64,000 nt of DNA from an uncultured bacterium (lineage in GTDB: Bacteria; Bacteroidota; Bacteroidia; Bacteroidales; Bacteroidaceae). Location of the stretch: positions 1-64,000 of the forward strand of contig CAJMPR010000011.1 in the NCBI GenBank assembly GCA_905215345.1, given 5' to 3'. A program made the position numbers and the translations under genes. Under the pieces are notes generated by a model. That model worked only from the letters and a program-made list of their open reading frames with translations. It did no database searches and was not told where the DNA came from. Of the stretch, positions 17,786 through 27,425 are shown piece by piece; positions within the stretch are counted from its first letter, which is position 1, and each line of letters starts with the position of its first letter.

Positions 17786-18880
17786 TTACATGTATTTTAT
17801 GGGATTCGTATTCACTTTGGTCAGTTGGACCGTGAAATCAGGAAACAAATCCCGGATTATTGTATAAAATATTTCTTTTGTATATTGTTCGCTTTCATAG
17901 TGCCCTAACTCGGCCAACAGAATTTCCGTGTCGTGTCCGAAATAGTCGTGATACTTAATTTCACCGGTAATGAAAACATCTGCACGATTCCGTATGGCAT
18001 GCGGCAAGAGAAAAGCACCTGCACCGCCGCATAGAGCTACTGTCTGTATTTCACGACCGGTTAGTTTGTTGTGCTTCAGGCAACCTACCTCAAAAGTTTT
18101 TTTAATACGTTTCAGGAACTCCAGTTCTGTTTCCGCACTTTCCAATTCACCTATAACTCCTGAACCGGCTTGCAACCAATCGTTTTTCAACGGATAAAGA
18201 TCGAATGCAGGTTCTTCGTAAGGATGAGCGGCAAGTAGTGCTTTGATAGCTTCCGTTTTCTGATAGATTGGCAATATAGTTTCAATACGTACTTCCCTTT
18301 CAGTGTGCAACTCTCCCACTTCTCCACAATACGGTTGTGTACCTTCCTGTGCACGGAATGTTCCTTCACCTTCCAGATTATAGCTGCATGAGTCATAGTT
18401 ACCGATACATCCGCATCCGGCGGTAAACAGTGCTTTGCGTACTTCTTCCGCGTGAGATACAGGTACAAACGTTACTAATTTCAGCAATGCGTCTTCTTTG
18501 GTTTCCAATATGCGCACATTCTTCAAGCCGATTTTTTCAGCTATTTTGAAGTTTACTCCACCCGGCGCGTTATCCAGATTGGTGTGGGCGGAATATATAA
18601 CCAAATCGTTTTTGATTGCTTTTAATATGCAACGCTCCACATAATCCTTTCCTGTAATGGATTTATAACCTTTAAAGATAAGTGGATGATGGGATATGAC
18701 AAGATTGCATCCTAACGCAATTGCTTCATCCAACACGGCTTCAGTAACGTCAAGACACAACAAAGCCCCTGTTGCTTCCGCTTCTGTCAATCCGATTTGC
18801 AGGCCGGCATTATCAAATCCGTCTTGCAATGGCAGAGGCGCGAACCGTTCAAGGGCGCTTACTATCTCCTTAATTTTCAT
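17786..18880 (-). CDS. Nif3-like dinuclear metal-centre protein
   Basis: A 364-residue member of the NIF3/YbgI family, toroidal hexamers with a two-metal site. Metal ligands are visible: VISHHPLIFKG (His pair, about residues 62-72), the SAHTNLDN block, and the C-terminal HYESEQ with His/Glu. A PII-like insert (about 125-235, including CGCIGNYDSCS) is present, as in the longer bacterial members. Biochemical function is not settled in the family; GTP cyclohydrolase annotations are unreliable. A minus-strand TATATTTG at 18910-18903 is a likely -7 element. First gene of a two-gene operon. Confidence 0.92.
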   Translation of the reverse strand: MKIKEIVSALERFAPLPLQDGFDNAGLQIGLTEAEATGALLCLDVTEAVLDEAIALGCNLVISHHPLIFKGYKSITGKDYVERCILKAIKNDLVIYSAHTNLDNAPGGVNFKIAEKIGLKNVRILETKEDALLKLVTFVPVSHAEEVRKALFTAGCGCIGNYDSCSYNLEGEGTFRAQEGTQPYCGEVGELHTEREVRIETILPIYQKTEAIKALLAAHPYEEPAFDLYPLKNDWLQAGSGVIGELESAETELEFLKRIKKTFEVGCLKHNKLTGREIQTVALCGGAGAFLLPHAIRNRADVFITGEIKYHDYFGHDTEILLAELGHYESEQYTKEIFYTIIRDLFPDFTVQLTKVNTNPIKYM

Positions 18881-19026
18881 TATTTAGTAGAAAATTTGGA
18901 TGCAAATATAGTAAAAAGCAATGAATAACGGATTAGTTTTACTCTTTTTTAGTATATTAAGTAAAAAAGATAGCTATTGTTTGAAAGCTATTTCCTATAT
19001 TAGAATCGACATTTTAAACTGTAATC

Positions 19027-21069
19027 ATGATGTACCACTTATTGAAAAGCATATTTATTTTATGTATCGTTATACTTAGTTCTTGTGAGTATTATCCTAA
19101 AGATGTAGAAAGGGCTTTGTTATTGTCCGGAGAGAATAAAGAAAATTTAGTGGCTGTTTTAGAGCACTATAAAAATAATGATTCACAAAAATATGTTGCT
19201 GCATGTTTTTTAATAGCTAATATGCCATATCATAAAAGTAATGTATCATTATATCTTCCTTATGAATATCAAAATTATTTTAATAAAATAGATTCTATCT
19301 ACAAAGAAATGAATATTGATAACATTGATTCTATTCAACGTATGTTAGCAGATGAATATGCTATTTTACCTTTGCCTAAAGAAGGGGCAGGAAAGGCGGA
19401 CATTGAGACATTAACAAAAGATTTCTTAATTCATAACATTGATGCAGCTTTTGATGAGTGGTACAATTCTCCTTTATTAAAAAAACTTAGTTTTGATGAT
19501 TTTAAAGAATTGGTTCTTCCCTATCGTACAACAAATGAACCATTAATTTATGATAGAATTAATATACAGCAAATAATGCATAAAAAATTATCTTACAGCA
19601 AAAAGGATAATATATATAAAATTATTGAAGTGTATAATAAATATGTAAAGTGGCAGAAAGAAATGAACAAACGTGTTACTGCAAATTTTCATATTGGAGT
19701 ATATGATCTTTTTATACCTGCGTTTAAAATGGATTGCCATAATTTATCCGCTATAACTTGTAATATCTTCCGTGCGTGTGGAATACCTGTAGTATATGAA
19801 TTTACACCTCAATGGCCTGATAAAGATAGCAAACATTATTGGTGTAGCTCTCCAGATTCTGTTTTGAACTTTCATCCTTATACACCGCCTTATAATAACT
19901 TGGATGAAGATTGGGATACTAGTTTAAAATATGTGGGGAAAGTATATCGTATGACATTTGGAATACAAAAGAATACACCATATTTTTTAAGAGCAAAAGA
20001 TGAACATATTCCAGTTGTTTTTAATCGTCCTACAATGATAGATGTAACCTCTAATTACCATATTTGTACAGACATAATTTTACCTGCTCCTCCCACCCAA
20101 GAAAACAAACTTGCATATTTATCTTTTTTCAACACACAAGGGAATAATCCTGTTGCTTGGGGTAGTATAGATACAAAGAAAAAAACAGTCCGATTTCAAC
20201 AGGTTCCTGTTAATATGCTTTTTTTCCCTACCTACATAGATAAAGACGGTAATTTAATAGAATTTGCATCTCCTTTCGTTTTGCGACAAAATTCAAAAAC
20301 AGGTGAGTTTTATAAGGATACAATTTGTTGTAATCATCGACAAAAGCAGTCTATGCATTTATTACGTAAATATCCTCCAAAACCCCATTTGCTTAGATAT
20401 TTAGAAAAAATGAAAGGCATCCTGCTGTTAGCCTCTAATAAAGTAAAAGGACCATATGATACACTATATGTATTAGCTGAAACTCCGAAACCTTATTGGC
20501 AAAGATATAAAATAATGAATAATAAAAAATTTCATTATTATAAAATGCAGACTAAAGACCTATCTCCAATTAACATAGCTGAATATGAATTTTTATATGA
20601 AAAGGATAATGTACGTTCCTATTCACTTCCCAATTCATTACCCATCTTCGATTCTTTGCAAATCCATACTCAAATAGTTGAATCGTATGTAAAGACAAAA
20701 GGAATACCAATGAGATCAGGACCACTCCGTTACCAAGCATGTGACGAAAACTTAGATACGTATGTTGAATCTGCATGGTGTGGTATGGAATATGAGGAAC
20801 CTATATGCGTTGAATATTTACAGTTATATCCAAGAAATGCACGAAATGGAATAGAACCAAATAATAATTATCAATTGCTTTATTATGATAATGGTAAATG
20901 GGTGGAATATGCAATTGTACATTCTACTTATAATTTTTTAGATTTTGCTTCTGTACCATCTGGGACAATATATTGGTTACGTAACTTAGACGATGGCAAA
21001 GAAGAACTGCCTTTCTTTTATAGAGATGGTAAACAGTCCTTTATTAATCAAGAAATTTACAGGGATTAG
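19027..21069 (+). CDS. Transglutaminase-like lipoprotein
   Basis: A 680-residue outer-surface-type lipoprotein: signal MMYHLLKSIFILCIVILSSC with the lipidated Cys at 20. A transglutaminase-like core spans about 200-285, with MDCHNLSAITC carrying the presumed catalytic Cys237 and KHYWC carrying His270. Later beta-rich domains follow, the last (about 590-680) resembling C-terminal galactose-binding-type folds. Proteins of this kind in Bacteroides are mostly uncharacterised; protease or peptide-glycan activity would be inference. It opens the AT-rich island (19000-25680). Confidence 0.75.
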   Translation: MMYHLLKSIFILCIVILSSCEYYPKDVERALLLSGENKENLVAVLEHYKNNDSQKYVAACFLIANMPYHKSNVSLYLPYEYQNYFNKIDSIYKEMNIDNIDSIQRMLADEYAILPLPKEGAGKADIETLTKDFLIHNIDAAFDEWYNSPLLKKLSFDDFKELVLPYRTTNEPLIYDRINIQQIMHKKLSYSKKDNIYKIIEVYNKYVKWQKEMNKRVTANFHIGVYDLFIPAFKMDCHNLSAITCNIFRACGIPVVYEFTPQWPDKDSKHYWCSSPDSVLNFHPYTPPYNNLDEDWDTSLKYVGKVYRMTFGIQKNTPYFLRAKDEHIPVVFNRPTMIDVTSNYHICTDIILPAPPTQENKLAYLSFFNTQGNNPVAWGSIDTKKKTVRFQQVPVNMLFFPTYIDKDGNLIEFASPFVLRQNSKTGEFYKDTICCNHRQKQSMHLLRKYPPKPHLLRYLEKMKGILLLASNKVKGPYDTLYVLAETPKPYWQRYKIMNNKKFHYYKMQTKDLSPINIAEYEFLYEKDNVRSYSLPNSLPIFDSLQIHTQIVESYVKTKGIPMRSGPLRYQACDENLDTYVESAWCGMEYEEPICVEYLQLYPRNARNGIEPNNNYQLLYYDNGKWVEYAIVHSTYNFLDFASVPSGTIYWLRNLDDGKEELPFFYRDGKQSFINQEIYRD

Positions 21070-21139
21070 ACTATAGTATCTAATTTTGTCTACATAATAG
21101 TTCAAATTTGACTAACTGATAGAAAAACAATTATATAAA

Positions 21140-21178
21140 TTTGTTTGTGAATTAATAGTCGGATACTTTTGTGTCCGA
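21140..21178 (+). promoter_or_regulatory. Promoter with operator-like inverted repeat for the O-antigen-ligase-like gene
   Basis: TTTG (21140-21143), 20 bp, TACTTTTG (21164-21171) is a full-consensus promoter. An inverted repeat TCGGATAC-TTTT-GTGTCCGA (21159-21178, one mismatch) is centred on the -7 box, which suggests a repressor site. Confidence 0.75.
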
Positions 21179-21204
21179 TACAATGCGATATTTAATACTT
21201 AGTC

Positions 21205-22967
21205 ATGGAGCTAAATAATGAAAAACATAAGGAAATAATAATTTCCACGCTATTGGGTTTTATAATTATATCATCCGTAGCGGGCTTTCCCACTGAGTTA
21301 TTTGGATACTCGCGTACGTTCTCTATATTTAGTGTAGCAATTATTTCTTGTTTGATAGGCTTATTTTGCATATTTATTTATAGGGTTGAAATAAAACTAT
21401 CCAAATTAAATATTATATGTTTGGGGTTCTTATTAGTTTATTTAATTGATTTTGCTAATATAGAAAGCCTTTGGAATTTAGGAAGCTATTGTTTGTTGAT
21501 ATTGTTTATTGGGTTATGTAGTCTGCGGAAAATATCTTATACTGTCGTTTTTAAGAGTTGCCTTTTTGCAGTCTTTCTACTAATTTGCTGGGGATATTTT
21601 CAATATTTTGATTATATATCTCCTAATAGTAAGTATTTTACTTTGACTGGCCCATTTCATAATCCTGCAATATTTGCCGTTATGCTTAGTTTATTATTGG
21701 GAATAATAATAAATGTATTCATATTGTTTCATAATTCATTAAAAAAGAATCTTTTCTTATTTATATTAGTAGAAATACTCATATCACTTTCTGTCCCTTT
21801 ATTAATATTGGTTTATGCTCGTGCAGCTTATATAGCTCTACTTATTTCTGTTTTGTATAGTCTATATTTCCGTTTTATATATCATAGGGCACGTGTAAAA
21901 GTGCTTTTTTGCTTTTTTGTTTCTCTAATATTTTTTTGATATCTACTGGAATGCTTTATTTTTTAAAGCCACAATCTGCTAATGGACGCATAATAGTATG
22001 GAAAACAAGTTTGAAGATGATAGCAGATAAACCCTTGACTGGATTTGGGAAAGGTGGTTTTGCAGCTAATTATATGTACTATCAAGCTGAATATATGAAA
22101 TCGTCGGCTTCTTCAAGAGAAAAACGATTGGCCGGAAGTACTCATATGGCTTTCAATGAGCCATTACGTATAACCGTTGAATATGGTTTTATAGGATTAT
22201 TCATTTATGTTATATTTGTTATATGGATACTTTACCCTCCTAAAAGACAAAATTTTGTTATTATTATCTCGAAATCTTTATTAGCAGGAATTATTATGTG
22301 GGGTATGTTTGCCTATCCTGACATGGTATTTCCTGTGTGCGTGTTGTGGGTTATTGGTATAATATGCATTCTAAACAAAAAAACAGAAAAAACATATATT
22401 ATTTTTATTCATAACAAATGTTTCCAAACAGTGGCAACTGTTATATACTGCTGTATAATTGTCTTTTTAGTAGGAAAATTAGAAATAAAATGGCAATCAT
22501 ATCATGGACTATATGAAGGCATAAAAATACATCACTCTCATAATATATCCAAATATGCTGGTTATCTTGCTCAATACAAAGAGGAAATGCAAGATGATAT
22601 AGGTTTTCTTTATCTCTATTGTCAGATAGTTAAAGCTGCTCATATAGATATGGAGTTTTTAAACACTGTTCTATTATTAGAAAGATGTTTTCCTACATCT
22701 AATTTATTCATGATAAAAGGGGACTACCTAAAAGAGAAAGGTTTATGGAGTGATGCAGAGGAAGATTATAAATTAGCTGTAAATATGGAGCCTTCTTTGC
22801 AGAGCCCTCGTGCAAGGCTTGCCATTTTATACAATGAGATGGGAAGAAAAAAGGAAGCTTTGATAATAGTTCGCGAAATCTTAACGGAAGATATTAAAAT
22901 TTACAGTTTCGATACATTTAAGTTGCATCGTGATTTAAAAAGAATCTTCGAAGGTCAATTAAAATAA
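21205..22967 (+). pseudogene. O-antigen-ligase-like membrane protein with TPR tail, frameshifted
   Basis: The first frame (21205-21939, 244 residues) encodes seven or so membrane helices and stops at TGA inside ATATTTTTTTGATA. The -1 frame continues without a break to 22967 with further membrane helices, the Wzy_C-like loop (NGRIIVWKTSLKMI, GFGKGG) and TPR repeats near the end (GDYLKEKGLWSDAEEDYKLA). One extra T in the T7 run (21931-21937) restores a single protein of about 587 residues and a continuous membrane helix. So this is a recent frameshift, a slippage-dependent switch or a sequencing error. The family makes or ligates surface polysaccharide. Confidence 0.8.
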
Positions 22968-22989
22968 TTATGGATTTTAACAAAAATGT

Positions 22990-24504
22990 ATGAAAAAGAA
23001 AGTGTTTTGTAAAAGGTGGCGTATTATAGTTTGTATAAGTGTGTTAGGTATGTTATTTGCTTGTACAGACTACATGTTACAGAGTGTTGGTGATTCTGAA
23101 TGGTCTAATGGAAATGAGGAATTGACTATATCGGCAGCTGAGAAATGGTTTGAGAAAAGCCATACTCCTGTAGTACTTACTCGCTCTGCTAATGGCGAAG
23201 AGCAATTGTTTAAACCGCATTGGAGAGAAGCTAAGGAGTATAACAGAATGCGTTACGAAGTAGTAGAGACTCCCATTTATACTCAAGGTGTGCATATAAT
23301 TGTAGATAACATAACATCTGCGTATTTGCAGCCGGGGACTAAGTGTAAATTTATTCAAAATAAAGTTAGATTAGTTGTATTACGGGATAAAAAGACTAAA
23401 AAGACAAGAAGTTTTATTATGACTTTTGTAGGAACTTATGATTATCTTAGGAAAAAGCGCACAATAAATAAGAATAATTATTTATATCGTCAGCCTGATT
23501 ATACTGGTTCTGTATTCTTTCATAATATAGATGGAACATTTATTAATGGATGGAGATATTTAGATGGAAAAATAGTAGCTGAATTGTCAAGCCTTACAAG
23601 TATGGGAAATAACATAAATATTTCAAATGCCAATACGCGATCAGATTCACAAGATTGTCAGGAAACATGTTATCCTGTGTATAAATCACAATGCGATGAT
23701 TCATATTACCAATCAGGTGGAGATATGGAATCTGGTATTATACTTGATATTACAAGTAATTGTTATCCTGTTTTTTCCCATTATGAATGTGTAAAAGATT
23801 GTTCCACAAATGACAATGGGAGCAATAATAATGATAATTGGGGTGGAAGTAGTCCAACGGGAGGCGTAAAGGACGATGTAAACAATAATGCTGCTGCGGC
23901 AATTGCTAATTTAGAAAAAATATATAGTAATAATTCTACATTGTCAAAAGAAGAAAAGATAGCTCTTGAGAATGCTATTAAAGATTTAAGTAAGAGTCCT
24001 TTTTATGCACAATTAATTGAAGATCTAAGTATTGATGTAGAAATTAAATTTAATATAGATCCTTTAATAAAGGGAAATGCACAATATAAAACAGATGGTA
24101 CTATTTCGTTTGCAAATAGTGATTGTATTATAGATACTACTTTAAGAGAAGAATTAATACATGCTATACAACATGAACATTTTTATGGATCTGATATGCT
24201 AAATTCGCTCTATAACTTCAATGTTGAGTTGGAAGCTCATTTATTTATTGATATAGCAAATGCTTTAGAATATAAAGAGTTTTACTATCAAGGCTCACAT
24301 ACCAGAACGGCTTTTGGTGGAAGCTCTGAATTTTTTGAGGCAATAACATCATTGATGAATTCAATTATTTATGAGGAACGATTCTCCTCTCAGCAAAAAG
24401 ATCTTTATGATGAAGTTGCGAGAACATGGGAGCCCAAAAGCTATTTTGGTAAATATGTAGAATCATTTACACCAGGTACATTATATCACTATTTTAATAA
24501 ATAA
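22990..24504 (+). CDS. Secreted lipoprotein with metalloprotease-like C-terminal motif
   Basis: A 504-residue protein with a lipoprotein signal ending at LFAC (Cys25). The N-terminal half is beta-rich and unrecognised. A Cys-rich stretch (QDCQETCYPVYKSQCDD, about 217-235) is followed by an Asn/Gly-rich linker and a helical C-terminal domain. The latter has REELIHAIQHE (about 384-394), an ExxHxxxHE arrangement that resembles inverted or degenerate zinc-protease helices; the downstream NVELEAH could supply a Glu/His ligand. Protease activity is inference. It lies 22 bp after the O-antigen-ligase-like gene and 5 bp before a small secreted protein. Confidence 0.6.
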   Translation: MKKKVFCKRWRIIVCISVLGMLFACTDYMLQSVGDSEWSNGNEELTISAAEKWFEKSHTPVVLTRSANGEEQLFKPHWREAKEYNRMRYEVVETPIYTQGVHIIVDNITSAYLQPGTKCKFIQNKVRLVVLRDKKTKKTRSFIMTFVGTYDYLRKKRTINKNNYLYRQPDYTGSVFFHNIDGTFINGWRYLDGKIVAELSSLTSMGNNINISNANTRSDSQDCQETCYPVYKSQCDDSYYQSGGDMESGIILDITSNCYPVFSHYECVKDCSTNDNGSNNNDNWGGSSPTGGVKDDVNNNAAAAIANLEKIYSNNSTLSKEEKIALENAIKDLSKSPFYAQLIEDLSIDVEIKFNIDPLIKGNAQYKTDGTISFANSDCIIDTTLREELIHAIQHEHFYGSDMLNSLYNFNVELEAHLFIDIANALEYKEFYYQGSHTRTAFGGSSEFFEAITSLMNSIIYEERFSSQQKDLYDEVARTWEPKSYFGKYVESFTPGTLYHYFNK

Positions 24505-24509
24505 AAATT

Positions 24510-25034
24510 ATGAAGAAAAACATTTTAATGTTTGTACTTTTTATTGTAAGTACAAATTGTCTGTTGGGGCAAAACAAATCAAGGTATTTTGTATATGAAA
24601 CAACAAAAAGTAACTTTGTTGTCATAAAACCGAAAAATAAAGTCAATACCATTTTGTCTAAGGGGGAAGCTACTCTTGGATGGCGTGAACTCCCTCAATG
24701 GCATAGGGATGTAAGAGTTAAACCACTCCAAGAATTAATTGATGAGGGTAAATTTTCCAAAGAAAGAATGGCAGAATTAAAGAAAGTTGAAGAAGGGATA
24801 CGCATTAGTTTATATTTTGATGAAACAGGGGTTGTTTCTTATGTTTCTTTTGTCCGTCCTCCTAAAATAAAATCTATTTTAACGGAAGAAGAATTGTATA
24901 CTATTTATCAGAAGTATATGGGAGTAGTGTATGATTTGAAGGGGGTTTATGTCATTGAATCTACTACAGGTTCTAAAACTATTTTTTATTGTATGGATTA
25001 TTTCCCTATTCCTTTAAAAGATTTAAAATATTAG
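24510..25034 (+). CDS. Small secreted protein of unknown function
   Basis: A 174-residue protein with a signal peptide (MKKNILMFVLFIVSTNCLLGQ, cleavage near residue 21). No domain is recognised. Visible features are an alternating beta pattern, a charged central helix (EERLKK-like, about 75-100) and a C-terminal VYVIESTTGSKT block. A closely similar second copy, now broken, follows at 25155. It overlaps nothing and lies 5 bp after the metalloprotease-like lipoprotein, so the two probably work together. Confidence 0.65.
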   Translation: MKKNILMFVLFIVSTNCLLGQNKSRYFVYETTKSNFVVIKPKNKVNTILSKGEATLGWRELPQWHRDVRVKPLQELIDEGKFSKERMAELKKVEEGIRISLYFDETGVVSYVSFVRPPKIKSILTEEELYTIYQKYMGVVYDLKGVYVIESTTGSKTIFYCMDYFPIPLKDLKY

Positions 25035-25036
25035 AT

Positions 25037-25112
25037 AGCTCTTGAGAATATTTTAATAAAAGTAAGAAGAGTCCTTATTATGTACAACAAATTGAAAATT
25101 TAAGTTTTGATG
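25037..25112 (+). pseudogene. Remnant of the metalloprotease-like gene (duplication scar)
   Basis: These about 75 bases align with roughly 23959-24036 inside the 22990-24504 gene: both contain ATAGCTCTTGAGAAT, then AAGAGTCCTT, then TTAAGTnTTGATG after a diverged middle. The copy is frameshifted and the rest of the gene is missing. It shows that the following small gene was duplicated together with part of its upstream neighbour. Confidence 0.75.
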
Positions 25113-25114
25113 CT

Positions 25115-25144
25115 ATAAGTGTTCACTTTGTAGTGGACACTTAT
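25115..25144. repeat. 12-bp hairpin between duplicated genes
   Basis: ATAAGTGTTCAC (25115-25126) pairs with GTGGACACTTAT (25133-25144), with one G-T pair and a 6-nt loop. No T run follows. It sits at the junction of the duplication remnant and the second small gene. Confidence 0.5.
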
Positions 25145-25154
25145 ATATGAAATT

Positions 25155-25677
25155 ATGAAGAAAAGTATTTTAATGTTTGTACTTCTCATTTTAAGTGCAA
25201 ATTGTCTATTGGGGCAAATCGAATCAAAGTATTTTGTATATGAAACAACAGAAGGTAATATTGTTCTCATAAAACCGAAAAATAAAGTCAATACTATTTT
25301 GTCTAAGGGGGAAGCTCTTCTTGGATGGCGTGAACTCCCTCAATGGTATAGGGATATAAGAGTTAAACCATTTCAGGAATTAATTGATGAAGGTAAATTC
25401 TCCAAAGAAAGAATGACCGAATTAAAGAAAGCTGAAGAAGGAATATGCATTTGTTTGTATTTTGATGAAACAGGGATTGTCTCTTATGTTTCTTTTTCCG
25501 CTCTCCAAAAGATAACTCTATCTTAACGGAAGAAGAATTGTATACTATTTATCAGAAGTATATGGGAATAGTATATGATTTGAAGGGCGTTTATGTTATC
25601 GAATCTACTACAGGGTCTAAGACATCTTTTTATTGTATGGATTTTTTTCTATTCCTTTTAAAGGTTTAAAATATTAG
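25155..25677 (+). pseudogene. Second copy of the small secreted protein, frameshifted
   Basis: It starts like the intact copy at 24510 (signal peptide MKKSILMFVLLILSANCLLGQ) and matches it closely for about 118 residues. A net one-base loss near 25500 then diverts the frame to a stop at 25526. The former reading continues recognisably (TEEELYTIYQKYMG, VYVIESTTGS) to TAG at 25675-25677, with a second one-base loss near 25640. Two independent frameshifts make it a decaying paralogue rather than a sequencing error. The last bases overlap the stop of the convergent fetB-like gene. Confidence 0.85.
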
Positions 25678-26489
25678 TAAGAGCAATCTCTCTGTTTTTC
25701 TTTCTTTTCTACCATGACCGGCAATAATTTACCATAGGCATCGAATGATTTTCGGGATGCCAGTGAGATGGTAATCATCAATGAAAGCATAGAGGCCGCA
25801 AAGGTAATAACCATAATCATCATCTGGTATTTGATGGCAATGTTCGGACTGCTTCCTCCCAGTATCTGTCCAATCATTGTTCCGGGAAAGGCAACGAGCC
25901 CCATAACAGCAATATTAGCGATAAGCGGACTGAATGCCTTGATAATAGCCTGCCGGATAAAGGGGGCCAATGCCTCTGTACGGGTAGCACCGTTACCAAG
26001 TAAATAACGGTAAAGTTGCTCTTCCCGTTTCAGGCCACTATAATAGGCATTGAGCGCAATGACGTTGCTGGACAACATATTTCCCATCAAAATACCGAAA
26101 ATCGGGATGAAATATTGGGCACTGAACGTATTATCAGGACGTAGTACGATCCCAATGAAATACATTCCTACACATATAACACTACACAAAAATCCTATTG
26201 ATATAGGTATAAACAGAATCTTTCTCTTTAATCCGGTGCGTGCAAGCGCAGTTTGCGAAGCTACGAATATCATTATGATTACCCACAGAAAATTAATCCA
26301 TGGATTATTCCATAAGAACAGAAATTTTAGATATGCACCGATGAGGAATAGCTGTATAATCATACGTACCGTACCAATGAGGGTAGCACGTAGCAATCCG
26401 GTTTTGAATTTCCAGATATAAAAGAGTGGTATCAGTAACAATAATAGTCCGACACCCAGACTAAGGTATGATATATCGATGATTCCCAA
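25674..26489 (-). CDS. fetB: FetB-type ABC exporter permease (UPF0014)
   Basis: A 271-residue polytopic membrane protein of the UPF0014/YbbM family. The family signature around GNMLSSNVIALNAYYSGLKRE (two parts, about 135-155) and the cytoplasmic GATRTEALAPFIRQAI helix are present. In Escherichia coli FetAB exports iron and protects against peroxide; substrate here is inferred from that homology. It follows a small membrane protein by 12 bp and is part of an ATPase, small protein, permease operon. Confidence 0.85.
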   Translation of the reverse strand: MGIIDISYLSLGVGLLLLLIPLFYIWKFKTGLLRATLIGTVRMIIQLFLIGAYLKFLFLWNNPWINFLWVIIMIFVASQTALARTGLKRKILFIPISIGFLCSVICVGMYFIGIVLRPDNTFSAQYFIPIFGILMGNMLSSNVIALNAYYSGLKREEQLYRYLLGNGATRTEALAPFIRQAIIKAFSPLIANIAVMGLVAFPGTMIGQILGGSSPNIAIKYQMMIMVITFAASMLSLMITISLASRKSFDAYGKLLPVMVEKKEKQRDCSY

Positions 26490-26501
26490 TGTATTAATAT
26501 A

Positions 26502-26783
26502 CTATTTAATGAATATAAGTACCAGTAAAGATGCAGTAATGATACAAATACTCAGAATTATCAGCGTCATTTTTGCTATATAATTATCTTCCGACTGTTC
26601 TTTTTCTTTAGTCATTTTTGCTATTTTCTCCATATCCTCCGGAGTAGTATTAGGGAGTTTGCTGTGACGTCCCTTGTACATTTTATCCAGACGGTTATTT
26701 AACCGTTCTCTGCAGAGATTGCGCATGGCGCGATTTTCCTTATCGCGACGTATCATATCAAATACAAATCCGGCAAAGCTCAT
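26502..26783 (-). CDS. Small single-pass membrane protein between fetA and fetB
   Basis: A 93-residue protein. The N-terminal about 68 residues are basic and then charged helical (RRDKENRAMRNLCRERL...), and a single membrane helix lies at about 70-91 (MTLIILSICIITASLLVLIF). No known family. It is spaced 18 bp from the ATPase gene and 12 bp from the permease gene, all on the same strand, so it is likely an accessory subunit or regulator of the FetAB-like transporter. Confidence 0.7.
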   Translation of the reverse strand: MSFAGFVFDMIRRDKENRAMRNLCRERLNNRLDKMYKGRHSKLPNTTPEDMEKIAKMTKEKEQSEDNYIAKMTLIILSICIITASLLVLIFIK

Positions 26784-26801
26784 GATATTTTTATTATAAA
26801 G

Positions 26802-27425
26802 TTATGTCATTAGTATATGTTGATCGCATCCGTTGGCAAATCCTTTGTCGTGGGATACTGCCAATATAGCACTCCCCTTTTCTAACTGACGGTGAAAAAA
26901 GTCAAGAACTTTTCCGGTGGAGGTCGAATCTAAAGCGGATGTCGGTTCGTCAACAATAATCAGAGGCTTACTGATTATCGAAGCTACGGCTATCATCATG
27001 CGTTGACGTTGACCACCGGATATTTCATTAACGCGTTTATAATAAAGTTCTTGTTCTAACCCCAAATCTTCAAAACATGAAAATAGTTTGGGTTCGGAGA
27101 AAGGAGTATTCCGGTTAGCTTTCAGATTGAAAGGCAATTGTACCATGTCTTTCACCCATTCCAATGGCAACGCTAATTCCTGAGGTATCCAAGCAATCTG
27201 CTTACGAATAAGGTCGATACTTCCCTTTTCAAGCAAAATATTGTTGAAAGTAATACTTCCCTCTTTTAAAGGGGTAAATCCCAATATGGCATTGAGCAAC
27301 GATGTCTTTCCACATCCGGATGGACCGGAAATACTGATAATTTGTTCACGGTTCAATTGCAGATTAAATCCGGAAAAGAGTACGTCGTTGCCATAAGCTA
27401 TACAGGCATTTTCTATTTTCAACAT
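26802..27425 (-). CDS. fetA: FetA-type ABC transporter ATP-binding protein
   Basis: A 207-residue ATPase with Walker A GPSGCGKTS (about 34-42), Q loop (WIPQELALPLEW), signature SGGQRQRM, Walker B LIIVDEPTSAL and the switch His in AVSHD. It is the short YbbL/FetA type and heads the operon with the small membrane protein and the FetB-like permease. A TACCTTTG -7-like box on the minus strand (27458-27451) lies 26 bp upstream of the ATG. Confidence 0.88.
   Translation of the reverse strand: MLKIENACIAYGNDVLFSGFNLQLNREQIISISGPSGCGKTSLLNAILGFTPLKEGSITFNNILLEKGSIDLIRKQIAWIPQELALPLEWVKDMVQLPFNLKANRNTPFSEPKLFSCFEDLGLEQELYYKRVNEISGGQRQRMMIAVASIISKPLIIVDEPTSALDSTSTGKVLDFFHRQLEKGSAILAVSHDKGFANGCDQHILMT

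Noticed and set aside
17179..17835. Long plus-strand frame opposite the zinc-ribbon gene
   Set aside because: It is the Ser-rich antisense shadow of the coiled coil; the minus-strand gene explains the region.
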